From: a bacterium | GTDB lineage: Bacteria; Chloroflexota; Dormibacteria; UBA8260; Bog-877 | Reading direction: 5' to 3' | Assembly: GCA_021817025.1 (NCBI GenBank) | Contig: JAKAWF010000004.1 | Span: 1-35,301 of the forward strand | DNA: 35,301 bases | Part shown: positions 1 through 8,719 of the stretch, piece by piece | How positions within the stretch are numbered: position 1 is the stretch's first letter | How the letters are laid out: every line of letters starts with the position of its first letter | The notes under the pieces: model-generated | The model's input: only the letters and a program-made list of their open reading frames with translations | What the model was told of the DNA's origin: nothing | The model's database searches: none | Translations under genes and position numbers: made by a program

Positions 1-589
1 ACCGCTGGTTCCGACGCCAGGCCAGAAGTACGAAGTCGAGAAAAGCCGCCTTGAGAACGTCTGGCTCATACCCTGCGTAGCTGGCGAAGACATCGGGGGT
101 GGGAGCTGACTGCGACGCTCTGATCCAGAATGCCAGCAAGGTGGCTAACGTGGCTATCCCGAGGAGGCCCCCGACGATGATGCGGGAAGTGAAAGGCCGC
201 ACAACCACCCCGTAAGCCGCTACTGCGCCTCCTAGAAGGACCACCATGGTCGCGGCCTTCGTGTCCAAGCCCCTGAGGTCCTGCACCGACTCGTCAAGTT
301 TGGCCGTCGCGTTATCCCAGATCAAAGGAATGCCCGGGTCCACGAGTGCCGTTACAGCAACCTCGGACGCCGAGCCACTCTGCTCATCACCCGGCGATTC
401 CCACGCCTTCCGACCAAGTGCCCACTGCTGAGCGATCTGCTGCCAAGTGCCCCGCCAAGCTCCGATCACGAATCGCCAACGATGGCCCGCGACGTGCTTG
501 GCTCGGAGGGCGCTAACGAGCCTACTCCACTGACGGTTGAACCAGCCCCGGGGGGAGTGCCGTCTGCCGAGAGGGCCTGAAGGATCCAC
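1..589 (-). CDS. Hypothetical two-helix membrane protein (3' end off the left edge)
   Basis: On the minus strand one frame stays open from a stop near position 601 to the window edge, giving about 196 residues without the C-terminus. I chose GTG at 589 because AGGA lies at 600-597, seven bases upstream; an ATG at 247 would lose the soluble N-terminal part. That part is basic and tryptophan-rich (motif GAWRGTWQQIAQQW). It is followed by an acidic stretch, then LDTKAATMVVLLGGAVAAYG and a second hydrophobic segment (IIVGGLLGIATLATLLAFWI), then a soluble tail. A (L/I)D-x-KA motif opening a two-helix hairpin recalls small membrane effector families such as the PycTM type, but this is only a pattern resemblance and I assign no function. 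It is divergent from the AAA+ gene at 1170. Confidence 0.6.
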   Translation of the reverse strand, partial: MDPSGPLGRRHSPRGWFNRQWSRLVSALRAKHVAGHRWRFVIGAWRGTWQQIAQQWALGRKAWESPGDEQSGSASEVAVTALVDPGIPLIWDNATAKLDESVQDLRGLDTKAATMVVLLGGAVAAYGVVVRPFTSRIIVGGLLGIATLATLLAFWIRASQSAPTPDVFASYAGYEPDVLKAAFLDFVLLAWRRNQR

Positions 590-1169
590 GGTGGCATCCT
601 AACCCTGCCCAAGTTGGAGCGGGGTTGAACGGACCCGAGTAGAGCACCATGCTCCCAAGTTCCGCGATGCCCAGGCGGGAGATCAGAAGGACCAGTTTTT
701 CCCGGTGAGCCGCCGGTAAGAGGGATTCTCGGCGGCTGGGCCACATCCGATTTCCGGTCCCTTCCGAGGGCGTATCCGCGGCCGTGGTCGGAGACCGCCA
801 AACCAGTGCGCAATCCTCACTGCAGGCGGGCTCCGCACCGGGGCTCCCCCGCCGATGGCCTTGGATGGCACTTCCGGCCACCGGCTCCCCGGCATGTGGC
901 TCCGCCTGCCACCTGAGGCCTTCGCGGCCCTCCTGGCCCGGCTCGCCATCGGAGTGGACCTGGGACGACGAGCCTGCGGCCTATTTTTGGGAGTCCGCCA
1001 TGGCCAGTCCGGCTGACCCGCATCTGGCTCGCCCAGCGGAGTTTTTCCCGCCGTTGCCTCGCGGCAGACTCCAGACAGGCGCCGCCCAGTGGGCCGGCGC
1101 CATCGCAGTCTCCCAGGGGACAGATGTGCGCTCCGTGCGCGAACCCTGGTGGCTGGCAGGAGGTGGCTC
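590..1169. other. Divergent intergenic region
   Basis: These 580 bases separate two divergently oriented genes. I see no convincing reading frame: open frames on both strands lack ribosome binding sites and protein-like composition. The notable content is the hairpin repeat at 669-736, which recurs near 9.3 kb, and an AGGAGG at 1158-1163 serving the ATPase at 1170. Confidence 0.5.
669..736 (+). repeat. Structured repeat, copy 1
   Basis: A 67-base segment starting GCCCAGGCGGGAGATCAGAA recurs 8600 bases downstream (9269-9335) with about five substitutions. Its right half folds as a hairpin: GCCGCCG (709-715) pairs with CGGCGGC (730-736), and an inner AGAG (719-722) pairs with TTCT (726-729), the last pair being G-U. 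Copy 2 has CTCT there, a full match, so pairing is kept despite substitution. This suggests a folded RNA or DNA element read from the plus strand. Its identity is unknown to me. Confidence 0.6.
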
Positions 1170-2558
1170 ATGTCCCGCTTTCGTGAAGACCTCGACCCCC
1201 GCCCGTGCTCCAGCTGTGGTCTGCTGCATCCGACGCTCTCCCGAGACGACTGTCCAGTCCGGCTGCGGGCTGCTGAGCTGCGGGCGGAGGCAGAGGCAGA
1301 GGCAGAGACTGAGGATCAAGAGGAACATGCCCGCGCAAGGGCAGAGGCCGTCCGCACGCCGGGCGAGGAGGCGTCACCTGCCGAGTCCGACGCCACGGCC
1401 GCCCTGGTGGCGCGGGCCAGGGCGGCCGTGGCCGAGGCTTCGGACGCCGTGAAGGCCGAAGTGGAGTCGGTGGTTCAGTGGACGAGCAAGGCCGAGGACG
1501 ATTACGTCGCCACCCGTCAACGCAACTGGCTGCGGGTGGTGGCGGAGCTGCCCTGGGGCCAGCCGCCCCCCGCGCGGCGGACGCCCACTGCGGCGGCGGT
1601 CGGGGCCCTCGACGCGGCCCACGGTGGTCACGCGGGTGTGAAGGCGATCCTGGCTGACCGTGCCGCCGCGGCGGCTCACTTGGAACGTCAGGGGGATGGG
1701 GAACACCGTCTGCGCCCCCTGCTCCTGGTCGGCCCCCCGGGGACCGGCAAGACCACGCTGGCACGGGCTATGGCCACCGCCATGGGCCGTCCCCTCGAGG
1801 TGGTCTCGGTGCCGATGGCGGCGGTGGACGAGTGCTACCTCGCTGGGGCCGACCGCATCTGGTCGGGAGCAGAGCCCGGCGCCATCATCCGGACGGTCAG
1901 GCGGCTGGGCACGGCCAGGCTCCTGCTGGTGCTGGACGAGATAGACAAGGTGGGCACGGGGAACTGGCGAGGCTCCTCGCCCACGGCGTGGCTGCTGGAG
2001 CTGCTGGGCTCGACCACCTGGACCGATCGTTACCTCGGGGTGCCCTACCCGACCTCGGCGATGAGCTTCGTGGCCACAGCCAACTCACCAGACACGATCC
2101 CCGCGCCGCTGCTGGACCGCTGCGAGGTGGTCGAGGTACCCGGCTTGACACCCACTGAGCGGGTGCAGGTGGCAGGCTCCCATCTGTGGCCCCGGCTGCT
2201 GAGGGCCTACAACCTCCCCACCCAGACGGTGCCCCTCCCGCCGGACACGCTCGAGCTGGTGGTCATCGGGTACGCCGGCGCGGAAGAGGCCGGGCTGCGG
2301 GGAGTGGAGACCCGGATGGAGGCTCTGCTGATCCGGGCCATCGCCCAGGGCGCGCCGACCCGACGAGTGTGGATCACCCCGGAGTTCGTCGCTGAGCGGC
2401 TCGGCTCCGGGTCTCGGGGGCGGCGGGTGGTGGGGTTCGGCCCGGCGCGATTCGCTCCGAGGCCCGAGGGCGAAGGAGCTGTGTGGGCGGTCTCGTCCGG
2501 GCGGCTGATCCGCCCACCGGCGCCCCCACGCTCTCCGGTGCCGGTGGCTGGGTCCTGA
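1170..2558 (+). CDS. Lon-like AAA+ ATPase lacking the protease domain (paralog 1)
   Basis: 462 residues from ATG 1170, set by AGGAGG at 1158-1163; a longer frame to 1089 has no such site. The N-terminus has a cysteine cluster (CSSCGLLHP then DDC), followed by an acidic, Ala/Glu-rich coiled region. Around residues 117-130 is WLRVVAELPW, which resembles the tryptophan-proline motif just before the Lon AAA+ module. Walker A is GPPGTGKT (188-195), Walker B is LLLVLDEID (D256, E257), and an arginine-finger-like LLDRCEVVEV follows. Near the end, AGLRGVETRMEALLIRA matches the Lon small-domain helix. The chain stops about 60 residues later with no Lon Ser-Lys protease domain. A clear paralog lies at 18968-20167, with similar ends (RRVVGFGPA and KRLGFAAP). 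Likely a remodelling ATPase; substrate unknown. Confidence 0.85.
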   Translation: MSRFREDLDPRPCSSCGLLHPTLSRDDCPVRLRAAELRAEAEAEAETEDQEEHARARAEAVRTPGEEASPAESDATAALVARARAAVAEASDAVKAEVESVVQWTSKAEDDYVATRQRNWLRVVAELPWGQPPPARRTPTAAAVGALDAAHGGHAGVKAILADRAAAAAHLERQGDGEHRLRPLLLVGPPGTGKTTLARAMATAMGRPLEVVSVPMAAVDECYLAGADRIWSGAEPGAIIRTVRRLGTARLLLVLDEIDKVGTGNWRGSSPTAWLLELLGSTTWTDRYLGVPYPTSAMSFVATANSPDTIPAPLLDRCEVVEVPGLTPTERVQVAGSHLWPRLLRAYNLPTQTVPLPPDTLELVVIGYAGAEEAGLRGVETRMEALLIRAIAQGAPTRRVWITPEFVAERLGSGSRGRRVVGFGPARFAPRPEGEGAVWAVSSGRLIRPPAPPRSPVPVAGS

Positions 2559-2864
2559 GTGGCTCCTCTCCTCTACGTAGGGAGCGGGCGGCTCGCGGCT
2601 GGTGCTCTGTCCATGACCGCCGATCTCTGCAATTTGTGCAGGCGTCGATGTTCCCCCAGCGACGTCACGTGGAGCTGGCGATCAGCGAGCGCGCAGCTGC
2701 TGGCACGGACCGGGGTGGACGCTCGGCCAGCGGTCGTCAGCGCTCAGATGGCGGCCGACGCGCAGCCAGCAATCAACATCGATCGGATGGCCTGGCGGCG
2801 GGTCTCCCCCAACCAGGCAGGTGCACCGCGACGCGCTGAGCGGCAGTTCTCGCACACCTCCTGA
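2559..2864 (+). CDS. Possible small cysteine-containing protein after the AAA+ gene
   Basis: A 101-residue frame begins with GTG directly after the ATPase stop codon (TGA 2556-2558), so translational coupling is possible; an internal ATG lies at 2613. It contains DLCNLCRRRC, a CxxC-x3-C cluster that could bind metal, and otherwise no domain I recognise. There is no good independent ribosome binding site, and another frame is open over the same bases. It may be a real partner of the ATPase or a chance open frame in high-GC DNA. Confidence 0.25.
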   Translation: MAPLLYVGSGRLAAGALSMTADLCNLCRRRCSPSDVTWSWRSASAQLLARTGVDARPAVVSAQMAADAQPAINIDRMAWRRVSPNQAGAPRRAERQFSHTS

Positions 2865-2922
2865 CTGACGCTCCTCAGGCCTCTCCCCCACTTTGTGGCC
2901 AGTTGCTACCGGAACCGGAGCA

Positions 2923-4119
2923 CTACGGCGCATTGCGAGGGAAGGGGGGGAGGCGGACGAGCTTCCATGAGGCACCTCCAGTGTCGGTGCGGTAGAGGGT
3001 GCGCTGGTCATAGGTGGCATACCATCCATCGTTCGCGGTGACGTATTGGGGGCCGCCTTGAACCGGGAACGCGAGGTTGGAGGTGACAGTCACCCAGGAC
3101 ACCCCGGCGTCAGTCGTCGTGAGAACGGTCCGCCCGGAGCTGAGCTTCCAGGTCGTTGGCGTGACGACATCGACCGACCACTGCCGAGGAGTTCCGGGTA
3201 GGCTCACGGGTGACCAGGTGCGGCCACCGTCGGTGCTGCGATAGACCAGACTCCTCACACCGGGGTCCTCTACGGTCAGTCCTGCCGCCGCGATCGCTCC
3301 TACAGCAACGGGGGCTCCATTCCAGAGATCGTCGCCGACCGAACCGAGACGGTAACTGGCCGGAAGCGCCGCGACCGACTGGCGGGTCCAGGTCCTGCCA
3401 CCATCGACCGACTCGTAGATCGGTGACAGACCAATGGGACACAGGAACGCCGCCCACCCCACGGTCGGCGCGGTGAACGCGACGTACTTGTCGCAGCCAA
3501 CGGGCAGACTGCCAGGCGTCCCGGAGTGCGGCGGCGAGGCCGAGGCCGACTTGAGTGTCCAATGCTGGCCACCGTCGGTGGTGCGGTAGACGGTCACCGC
3601 TTCACTGCCCATCGCCCCCAGCGTCGTCACACACCAGCCGACCTTGGCGGTCAGGAACTGCAGCGTGCAATTCGGGGACGGTAGCCACCCCACTCGTGTC
3701 CACTGTCTGCCCCCATCTCTGGTCGCGACTAGGGTCTGCGGGCTGCCACTGGTGACTCCTGCGTAGCTGACCCACGCGTCGGCCGTGCTCACTGCGGCCA
3801 GCTGAGCGATCGAGCGGTCGGAAGTGCCGGTGGCCAATCCTGGTGGCGTCCGCACGAGCCACGAGTCGCCGCCGTCGAGGGTCAATGCGATCTCCTCGGC
3901 GTATGGGCCCAGCGCCGTGCCGCTCGACGCCTGAGCGAGCCACACCCACGCGCCGAAGGGCCCGGCCGGGCGCAGGAGCAAGACCGACCACGTCCCAGCC
4001 GATGTGGTTGCACTCGACGACGACACCATCGCCGAGCCAGGCGAGGATCCACATCCCGCAAGGGCGACGAGCATCGCCAGGCCGACAGCGCCGAGCCATC
4101 GCCTTGCAACTCGTTTCAT
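2923..4119 (-). CDS. Secreted lipoprotein with BNR/Ycf48-type repeats
   Basis: 398 residues from ATG 4119. The first 23 residues form a lipoprotein signal peptide: basic MKRVARR, a hydrophobic core, then lipobox LAGC with Cys23 as the lipidation site. The mature chain has about seven Asp-box (BNR) motifs of the form S/T-x-D-x-G-x-x-W, for example TRDGGRQWTR, TTDGGQHWTL, SVDGGRTWTR and STDGGRTWSP, spaced as in a beta-propeller. Such WD40/YVTN/BNR-like and Ycf48-like proteins act outside the membrane as binding scaffolds or glycan-binding or hydrolysing enzymes. Nothing here shows sialidase catalytic residues, so a binding propeller is the safest call. It is transcribed convergently with the ATPase at 1170. 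The sequence looks intact. Confidence 0.85.
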   Translation of the reverse strand: MKRVARRWLGAVGLAMLVALAGCGSSPGSAMVSSSSATTSAGTWSVLLLRPAGPFGAWVWLAQASSGTALGPYAEEIALTLDGGDSWLVRTPPGLATGTSDRSIAQLAAVSTADAWVSYAGVTSGSPQTLVATRDGGRQWTRVGWLPSPNCTLQFLTAKVGWCVTTLGAMGSEAVTVYRTTDGGQHWTLKSASASPPHSGTPGSLPVGCDKYVAFTAPTVGWAAFLCPIGLSPIYESVDGGRTWTRQSVAALPASYRLGSVGDDLWNGAPVAVGAIAAAGLTVEDPGVRSLVYRSTDGGRTWSPVSLPGTPRQWSVDVVTPTTWKLSSGRTVLTTTDAGVSWVTVTSNLAFPVQGGPQYVTANDGWYATYDQRTLYRTDTGGASWKLVRLPPFPRNAP

Positions 4120-4282
4120 GCCTCAGCGCCTCCCAGCGCCACGCGGACGACCGCACCGGACGACGCGAGCGCAACCCCGGGCGGATTTCGCGCCTGATGC
4201 GTCGGGGAGGACGCGGCCGTTCCCCAACACCCCGTGAGCACAGCCACCCACCCGGCCCTTGCGCGCATTGCTCGTCTCGAGA

Positions 4283-4657
4283 TCATTGCCGTATCAAACC
4301 ATCCTGCTCCCAGGCCCTAAACGCCAGTGGGTCCTGACTGGTTATGGATCGGAGAACGAAGGGGATGGGGTGGAAGGTCAGCCAGCTGGTACCCGGTCGC
4401 TGGGAGCACAGATAGTCGGAGGCCTCCCAGCAGACCTTCAGTGCGGCCCGGACCCCCGATCCGTACCTCTTGGCCCTGCGGATCTTCCTGCGAAGTGGCA
4501 GCCGTCGCCGCCACCTCAGCACTTTGATGGCGTACTTGCGCCCGTACCCAGCGGCCAAGCAGAAGGAATCCAGCAGTTGCCCCCGCTCCACCCGACCCGA
4601 TCCCCGGTACCTGGATCTCAACTCCTCAGCCAGCTCGTAGCGCTCCCGGATGCGCAT
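4283..4657 (-). pseudogene. Truncated transposase / integrase-core N-terminal fragment
   Basis: From ATG 4657 the frame reads MRIRERYELAEELRSRYRG, then LLDSFCLAAGYGRKYAIKVL, then YGSGVRAALKVCWEASDYLC. This is the N-terminal helix-turn-helix region of a family of rve-type transposases whose members usually read GY(H/N)RK(Y/H)AI and then LWEASD. After CSQRPGTS the similarity stops, and about 30 unrelated residues lead to the stop at 4283. The catalytic DDE domain is absent, and no terminal inverted repeats are apparent. This is a decayed insertion-sequence remnant. An upstream extension to 4732 exists in frame but has no family character. Confidence 0.65.
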
Positions 4658-5078
4658 GGGTCCCGTCCCCTCACTGCCGCTCTCCAGCGGCCGACACTCA
4701 GTGTCATTCCTTAGGTTCAGACCTCTGGACATCGGGGTTGCCGCGATGGTGCATCGCTGCGGGTGGCCGGGCTTCCGAACGTGTCAGCCCGAGTTCGCGG
4801 GTCCCGGTCCGAGGCGGCTGCGCCAGTCAGGAGTGCACCACTAAATTACTGTCACCCCCGAACTGGCATGTCCGGTGGTCTGAGGTTAGGGAACGATCGC
4901 CCCAGGGTGCGATTCTCGCTGAGGCAATGCGGGGCTTTGACCGGGCTCGGCCCACGGGACTATGCTCGGAGGTGGCGATGAGGCCCGTCTGGCTTGCACC
5001 GGGTGCTGATGGCTTCTGTAGTCGGAGCTGGCTCGGGCGCAGAGAGGTAGTTGCAGCAATGGCAGCGGCCGGAGGACG
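4658..5078. other. Intergenic region before the CbbQ-like gene
   Basis: No supported gene is present in these 420 bases. They hold the candidate promoter at 4937-4966 and, at the end, GGAGGA (5071-5076) just before the start of the ATPase gene. Confidence 0.5.
4937..4966 (+). promoter_or_regulatory. Candidate sigma70-type promoter for the CbbQ/CbbO genes
   Basis: TTGACC (4937-4942) matches the -35 consensus at five of six positions. TATGCT (4961-4966) matches the -10 consensus at four of six, and the spacer is 18 bases. It lies about 110 bases upstream of the ATPase start on the same strand. Confidence 0.4.
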
Positions 5079-5903
5079 GTGCGGCTAGTGGCGCTGGAAT
5101 CGCCGAGTCCGGCCTTGGGCCCGTCCACCGCCCCCTTCTACCTGCCTCAGGGGTCGGAGGTTGACCTCTTCGAGGCGGCTCATCACCGCCGGCTCCCGGT
5201 CCTGATCAAGGGGCCGACCGGATGTGGCAAGACCAGGTTCGTTCGCCACATGGCCTGGCGCCTGGGCCGGCCCCTCATCACCGTCGCCTGTCACGACGAC
5301 CTGACCGGGAACGACCTGGTGGGTCGGCACCTGCTCCAGGACGGGCAGACTCAGTGGCTGGACGGGCCTCTGACCAGCGCCGTGCGGAGAGGCGCGGTCG
5401 CCTACCTGGACGAGGTGGTGGAGGCGCGCAAGGACGTGATCGTGGTGATCCACCCCCTGGCAGACGATCGGCGCGTGCTGCCGCTCGATCGCCTGAGCAC
5501 GGAGATCCCGGCGCCGCCCGAGTTCATGCTGGTCATCTCCTTCAACCCGGGCTACCAGAGTGCCGCCAAGGACCTCAAGGAGAGTACCAGGCAGCGCTTC
5601 GTCGCCATCGCACTGGGCTATCCCCCGCCCCCGCTGGAGGTCGATGTCCTGACCGGGGAGACCGGGGTTGGGCAGGAGATGGCGGAGGCCCTGGTCGCGA
5701 TCGGAGGCGAGGTGAGGGCGATGGTCCCGGAGGGTCTGGAGGAGGGGGCCAGCACCAGGACCCTGGTGTCGGCGGCGACTCTGATGCTGGCCGGGATCGA
5801 GCCCACCGCCGCCTGCCGTGCCGCAATCGCCCACTGCATCACGGACGACCCCGACCTGGAGAGTGCCATCCTGCAGGTCATCGGCGCTCACTTCGGGGCG
5901 TGA
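5079..5903 (+). CDS. MoxR-family AAA+ ATPase of the CbbQ/NorQ/GvpN type
   Basis: 274 residues from GTG 5079. A second GTG at 5088 is equally possible: GGAGGA at 5071-5076 is rather close to the first and rather far from the second. Walker A is GPTGCGKT (45-52). The next block, VACHDDLTGNDLVGRHLL, is the CbbQ/NorQ signature, and Walker B is VAYLDEV (D111, E112). FNPGYQSAAKDLKESTRQRF carries the sensor-1 and arginine-finger segment. Length is normal for the family. These ATPases form rings that, with a von Willebrand A partner (CbbO or NorD), remodel metalloenzymes: RuBisCO activation or nitric oxide reductase assembly. The partner follows with a GTGA overlap. No RuBisCO or NorBC genes are in the window, so the client is unknown. 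Confidence 0.9.
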   Translation: MRLVALESPSPALGPSTAPFYLPQGSEVDLFEAAHHRRLPVLIKGPTGCGKTRFVRHMAWRLGRPLITVACHDDLTGNDLVGRHLLQDGQTQWLDGPLTSAVRRGAVAYLDEVVEARKDVIVVIHPLADDRRVLPLDRLSTEIPAPPEFMLVISFNPGYQSAAKDLKESTRQRFVAIALGYPPPPLEVDVLTGETGVGQEMAEALVAIGGEVRAMVPEGLEEGASTRTLVSAATLMLAGIEPTAACRAAIAHCITDDPDLESAILQVIGAHFGA

Positions 5904-7474
5904 CGGCGGAGCTGTGGTCGGTGGCCGTCGCCACCAGGGTCCTGCTGGGAGCCGACGTGGACCTGGACTTCGGGGCGTCCCCTGGCTGGCGGGGAAGGCA
6001 GGTGGAAATCCCCCCGGTCCCCGCGCAGGGACTGGCCCGGCTTCTCCTCAGCCTGCAGGCAGCCCGCATGGCCCAATGGCTCGGGGACCGTGCTGACCCA
6101 GACCTCTGGGTGGTCATCCTCCACAATCTGCTGGTGGCGGGGGAGCTGCGCTCCCGCCTGCCCGGCTTGAGCCGCGGCCACACTGCCTTGGAGGAGGGCT
6201 GGTGGGAACTCGTCCGGCAGCGGGGCATGGGCTCCGACCCGGGAGCGGTCCTCCTGAGATCCCTGATGGTGCCCCGAGACCGGGCCGGATTGGCTGCCGA
6301 GGACCCGCTGTCCCGACCAAGGGAATCGATCCGCCGGTGGCTGGCGGTGCCCACGGCGCCTCCCCCCGGGCCTCCCTTTGCGCCACCACGGGTGCTCCCC
6401 CTCCACTATGCCCTGCCCCTGCCCGAGCATCCCCCATCCGCCCACGGCGGCGGCCGTGGTGGTCCCCCTGCAGCGGGAAGGGCCGCCCTCTTCTCGATCG
6501 GCTCAAGCTCCCCCTCGAACTCACGGGTGCTGGTCATCGGGCCGCAGCCGCCAGCCGACGGGGCGCTGGCGGTGGAGCCGCCGCCGGGCCCCGCCGCCGA
6601 GCAGCCCGAGGACGGCCAGGATCCCTGCCTGCACCAGGAGTGGGACAGCGCCAGCGGTGCCTACCGACCCCAGTGGTGCTCGGTCTACGACCTGCCGGCT
6701 GGCAGTGACGGGGCCGGCACCACCGCGCCGTTAACGGCTTCGGCACGGAGCCGTTAACGGCGCCTGTTCGAGCGCCGCGCCCATCCGGCAGCCGAGACAC
6801 GACTGGGGCTCGACGGGGACGAGATCGACCTCAGTGCCACGGTCGAAGCCATAGCCTGCGGACGCCCGGGTGCCGATGATCGCCTCTATCGGCAGCGGGC
6901 CAGGTCGACCGCAGGGAATGCGGTGGCGGTGGTAGCCGACATCAGCGAGTCGACCGGGGGCTGGACTTTGGACTTGGAGAAGTCGGCTCTGGCCCTGATG
7001 GGCGAGGCGCTCGACGCCGCGGGGGACCAGTTCTGCTTGACCGGCTTCCGGGGCCGGTCCCGTCACAACTGTCAGGTGATCTGGATCAAGGACTTCGACG
7101 AGCGCTGGGGTCCATCCACCCGGGCCCGGATCGACTCCCTGCGCGCCGCTGGCTTCACCCGGATCGCACCCTGCCTGCGCCACATGGCTGAGGCGCTCCA
7201 GGAGATCGACTGTCGCCAGCGAACCATCCTGCTGATCAGCGACGGGATGCCCTACGACGTCTCCGGATACGGTGGTGGCTATGCCGTCGAGGACACCCGG
7301 CGCGCCTTCTATGAGCTCCGCGCCCAGGGCATCAAGCCCTACTGCCTGACCATCGACGTGAGCGCTCGTCAGTACCTTGGCCGGATGTGCGGGCCCGCCG
7401 CCTGGACCCTGGTCAAGGAGCGGGAGCACCTCCCAGAAGCCCTCTTGGCGCTCTACCACCGGGTCCGCTCTTGA
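5900..7474 (+). pseudogene. CbbO/NorD-type vWA protein split by an in-frame stop
   Basis: GTG 5900 overlaps the ATPase stop (GTGA). The frame runs 285 residues to TAA 6755-6757, then continues in the same frame to 7474, 525 codons in all. The first part is an alpha-helical domain ending in EWDSASGAYRPQWCSVYDLP, the NorD/CbbO linker motif. After the stop comes RRLFERRAHP and then the vWA domain: the MIDAS motif DISES begins at codon 347, followed by FCLTGFRGR and ILLISDGMPYD. The stop lies inside a 14-base inverted repeat (6725-6763). GTG 6923 with AGGGA at 6913-6917 could restart translation, which would give a separate vWA protein of 183 residues. The gene is therefore either a nonsense pseudogene, a two-piece protein, or carries a sequencing error at the hairpin. 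Confidence 0.8.
6725..6763. repeat. Perfect inverted repeat carrying the stop codon
   Basis: GCGCCGTTAACGGC (6725-6738) and its exact reverse complement (6750-6763) flank 11 bases. The inner 12 bases, GCCGTTAACGGC, are themselves palindromic, so the same 12-mer occurs twice. The TAA that interrupts the vWA gene is at 6755-6757 in the second arm. There is no T-run after it, so it is not a typical terminator. Confidence 0.75.
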
Positions 7475-8237
7475 TCCCGGCTCTGCCTGCGAACCCCGGT
7501 GGGCCGAGCGCATATGGGGATTTTCCCCTATCCGTGCGAGTTGGCAGACATCCATCTCGCCCCGGATGCCGTCAAAGTCGGCACGGTGAACTCGGCGGGT
7601 ACAGGAGGCCCACTATTTCGGACGCGGTGAGCTATACCATCGAGGACTCATGGCGTGAGGAACGGCACCTGCGGGGCTGCGCCCAGCGCAGGCGGGCCGG
7701 TACATGTGACACTGATCGGGTCCGGCGATGCCAGCCTCTGGCATGAGCCGATGGCGGTCCATCACCAGCTCGACTCCTTGCCTCTTCCGGACTACCGAAG
7801 CTGGGCTGCGGCTCCCCGCCAAGGGCGGGTGGATTTGGGTCTCACGTCGACGGACCGAAGCCCCTCGGCCATCGGCGGTGGATCACAGATCTTGCTCCAA
7901 GGGAAGGCGACCAGCCCCTCCCCCATCCTTCCATGATTAGCTCGGCTGACTGTCTAGTCGGTGGCGCTTGAGATCAAAGAGCTGATGAACGACTGGTGGA
8001 CGGTAGGGATGCGATTGCCCTGGAGGGCTGTGGCTCCCAGTTGGTCGGACCTTCGGGACCGCTGACCATCTCAAGGACTGATCCGATCGGGCTCCGGCCA
8101 TGCTGCTCAGTGGTAAGGTGCTCGCAGAGGCTTCAAGGCATTGGAGACCCGACTGTGACGCCGAGCATCGTCTTTCGCTGGAGGTCGATTGTGGCCCTAG
8201 TGGCACTTGAGGTCGCCAGTGGCCAACAGGGATTGCC
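7475..8237. other. Gene-poor stretch
   Basis: About 760 bases after the vWA gene hold only short, low-quality open frames without ribosome binding sites or recognisable domains. I see no RNA gene or clear repeat here. Confidence 0.5.
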
Positions 8238-8390
8238 ATGGTCCACGCCTTGAGATCTATCAGGCATGCGACCCGGTGGGAGGTCATCCGAATGGATCTG
8301 GAAGCGATGGTCCTCGCGCTCGACGGGCCGCAACATGGGCCTCAAGCCGCCGATCGCCTGCGCAAGTCCACCGGGGTGTCCCTGGCATGA
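8238..8390 (+). CDS. Possible 50-residue leader ORF of the VapBC-like module
   Basis: ATG 8238 has CAGGGA at 8227-8232 at good spacing. The frame ends at TGA 8388-8390, overlapping ATG 8387 of the next frame (ATGA). The peptide is helical-looking (VIRMDLEAMVLALDG, then AADRLRKSTGVSLA) but belongs to no family I recognise. The ribosome binding site and overlap argue for a gene; the short length keeps confidence low. It may be the remains of a longer upstream gene. Confidence 0.3.
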   Translation: MVHALRSIRHATRWEVIRMDLEAMVLALDGPQHGPQAADRLRKSTGVSLA

Positions 8391-8719
8391 TCACGACACC
8401 ACCCCGTACGCCCCTTCGAGGTCCGGCGGCTGAGCCCCGGAAGGTGCTGGGGCAGTGGTGGGCACGAGTGATCCAGTGGCTCGAGACTCGGCACGTCGCC
8501 CAGCCCCGCACCGACGCAACAGGAGAGCCCCGGCGGAAGCAATCAGAGCGGATGCCAGACGAGGATACGACCCGGGAAGTTCTGAGGCGGGCGGGACTGC
8601 TGGCCAACGTGCCACCGCCACGCCAGCTCCGCCCTTCCGAGGCCAAGGTTGGTGAGGCGCGCACTGAGGCCTCGCTGGGGCGCTCACTCAGCGACTACGT
8701 CATCGAGGGTAGGACCTGA
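8387..8719 (+). CDS. Antitoxin-like protein with toxin-binding tail, DNA-binding domain not evident
   Basis: The frame ending at TGA 8717-8719 reads MPDEDTTREVLRRAGLLANV and finishes with ASLGRSLSDYVIEGRT. This resembles the C-terminal toxin-neutralising tail of Phd/YefM-type VapB antitoxins, which commonly end with an LSExIIEDR-like segment. The usual N-terminal dimerisation and DNA-binding fold is not visible upstream. From ATG 8387 the extra 55 residues are Pro/Arg-rich with no fold I recognise, and from ATG 8552 only 55 residues remain. The stop overlaps the start of the PIN toxin (CTGA), as expected for a TA operon. Likely partner of the toxin at 8716. It may have lost autoregulation. 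Confidence 0.55.
   Translation: MITTPPRTPLRGPAAEPRKVLGQWWARVIQWLETRHVAQPRTDATGEPRRKQSERMPDEDTTREVLRRAGLLANVPPPRQLRPSEAKVGEARTEASLGRSLSDYVIEGRT

Noticed and set aside
1089..1169. Longer N-terminus for the first Lon-like ATPase
   Set aside because: The extension has no ribosome binding site, while AGGAGG is correctly spaced before ATG 1170.
5085..5891. Long minus-strand open frame opposite the CbbQ-like gene
   Set aside because: It is a shadow of the plus-strand gene: its translation is low-complexity and matches no family.
6755..6757. In-frame stop as selenocysteine or pyrrolysine recoding
   Set aside because: The stop is TAA, not TGA or TAG, and no recoding signal is evident.
5079..7474. 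RuBisCO activase operon (cbbQO)
   Set aside because: The proteins are of that type, but no RuBisCO, carboxysome or nor genes are in the window, so the client enzyme cannot be named.
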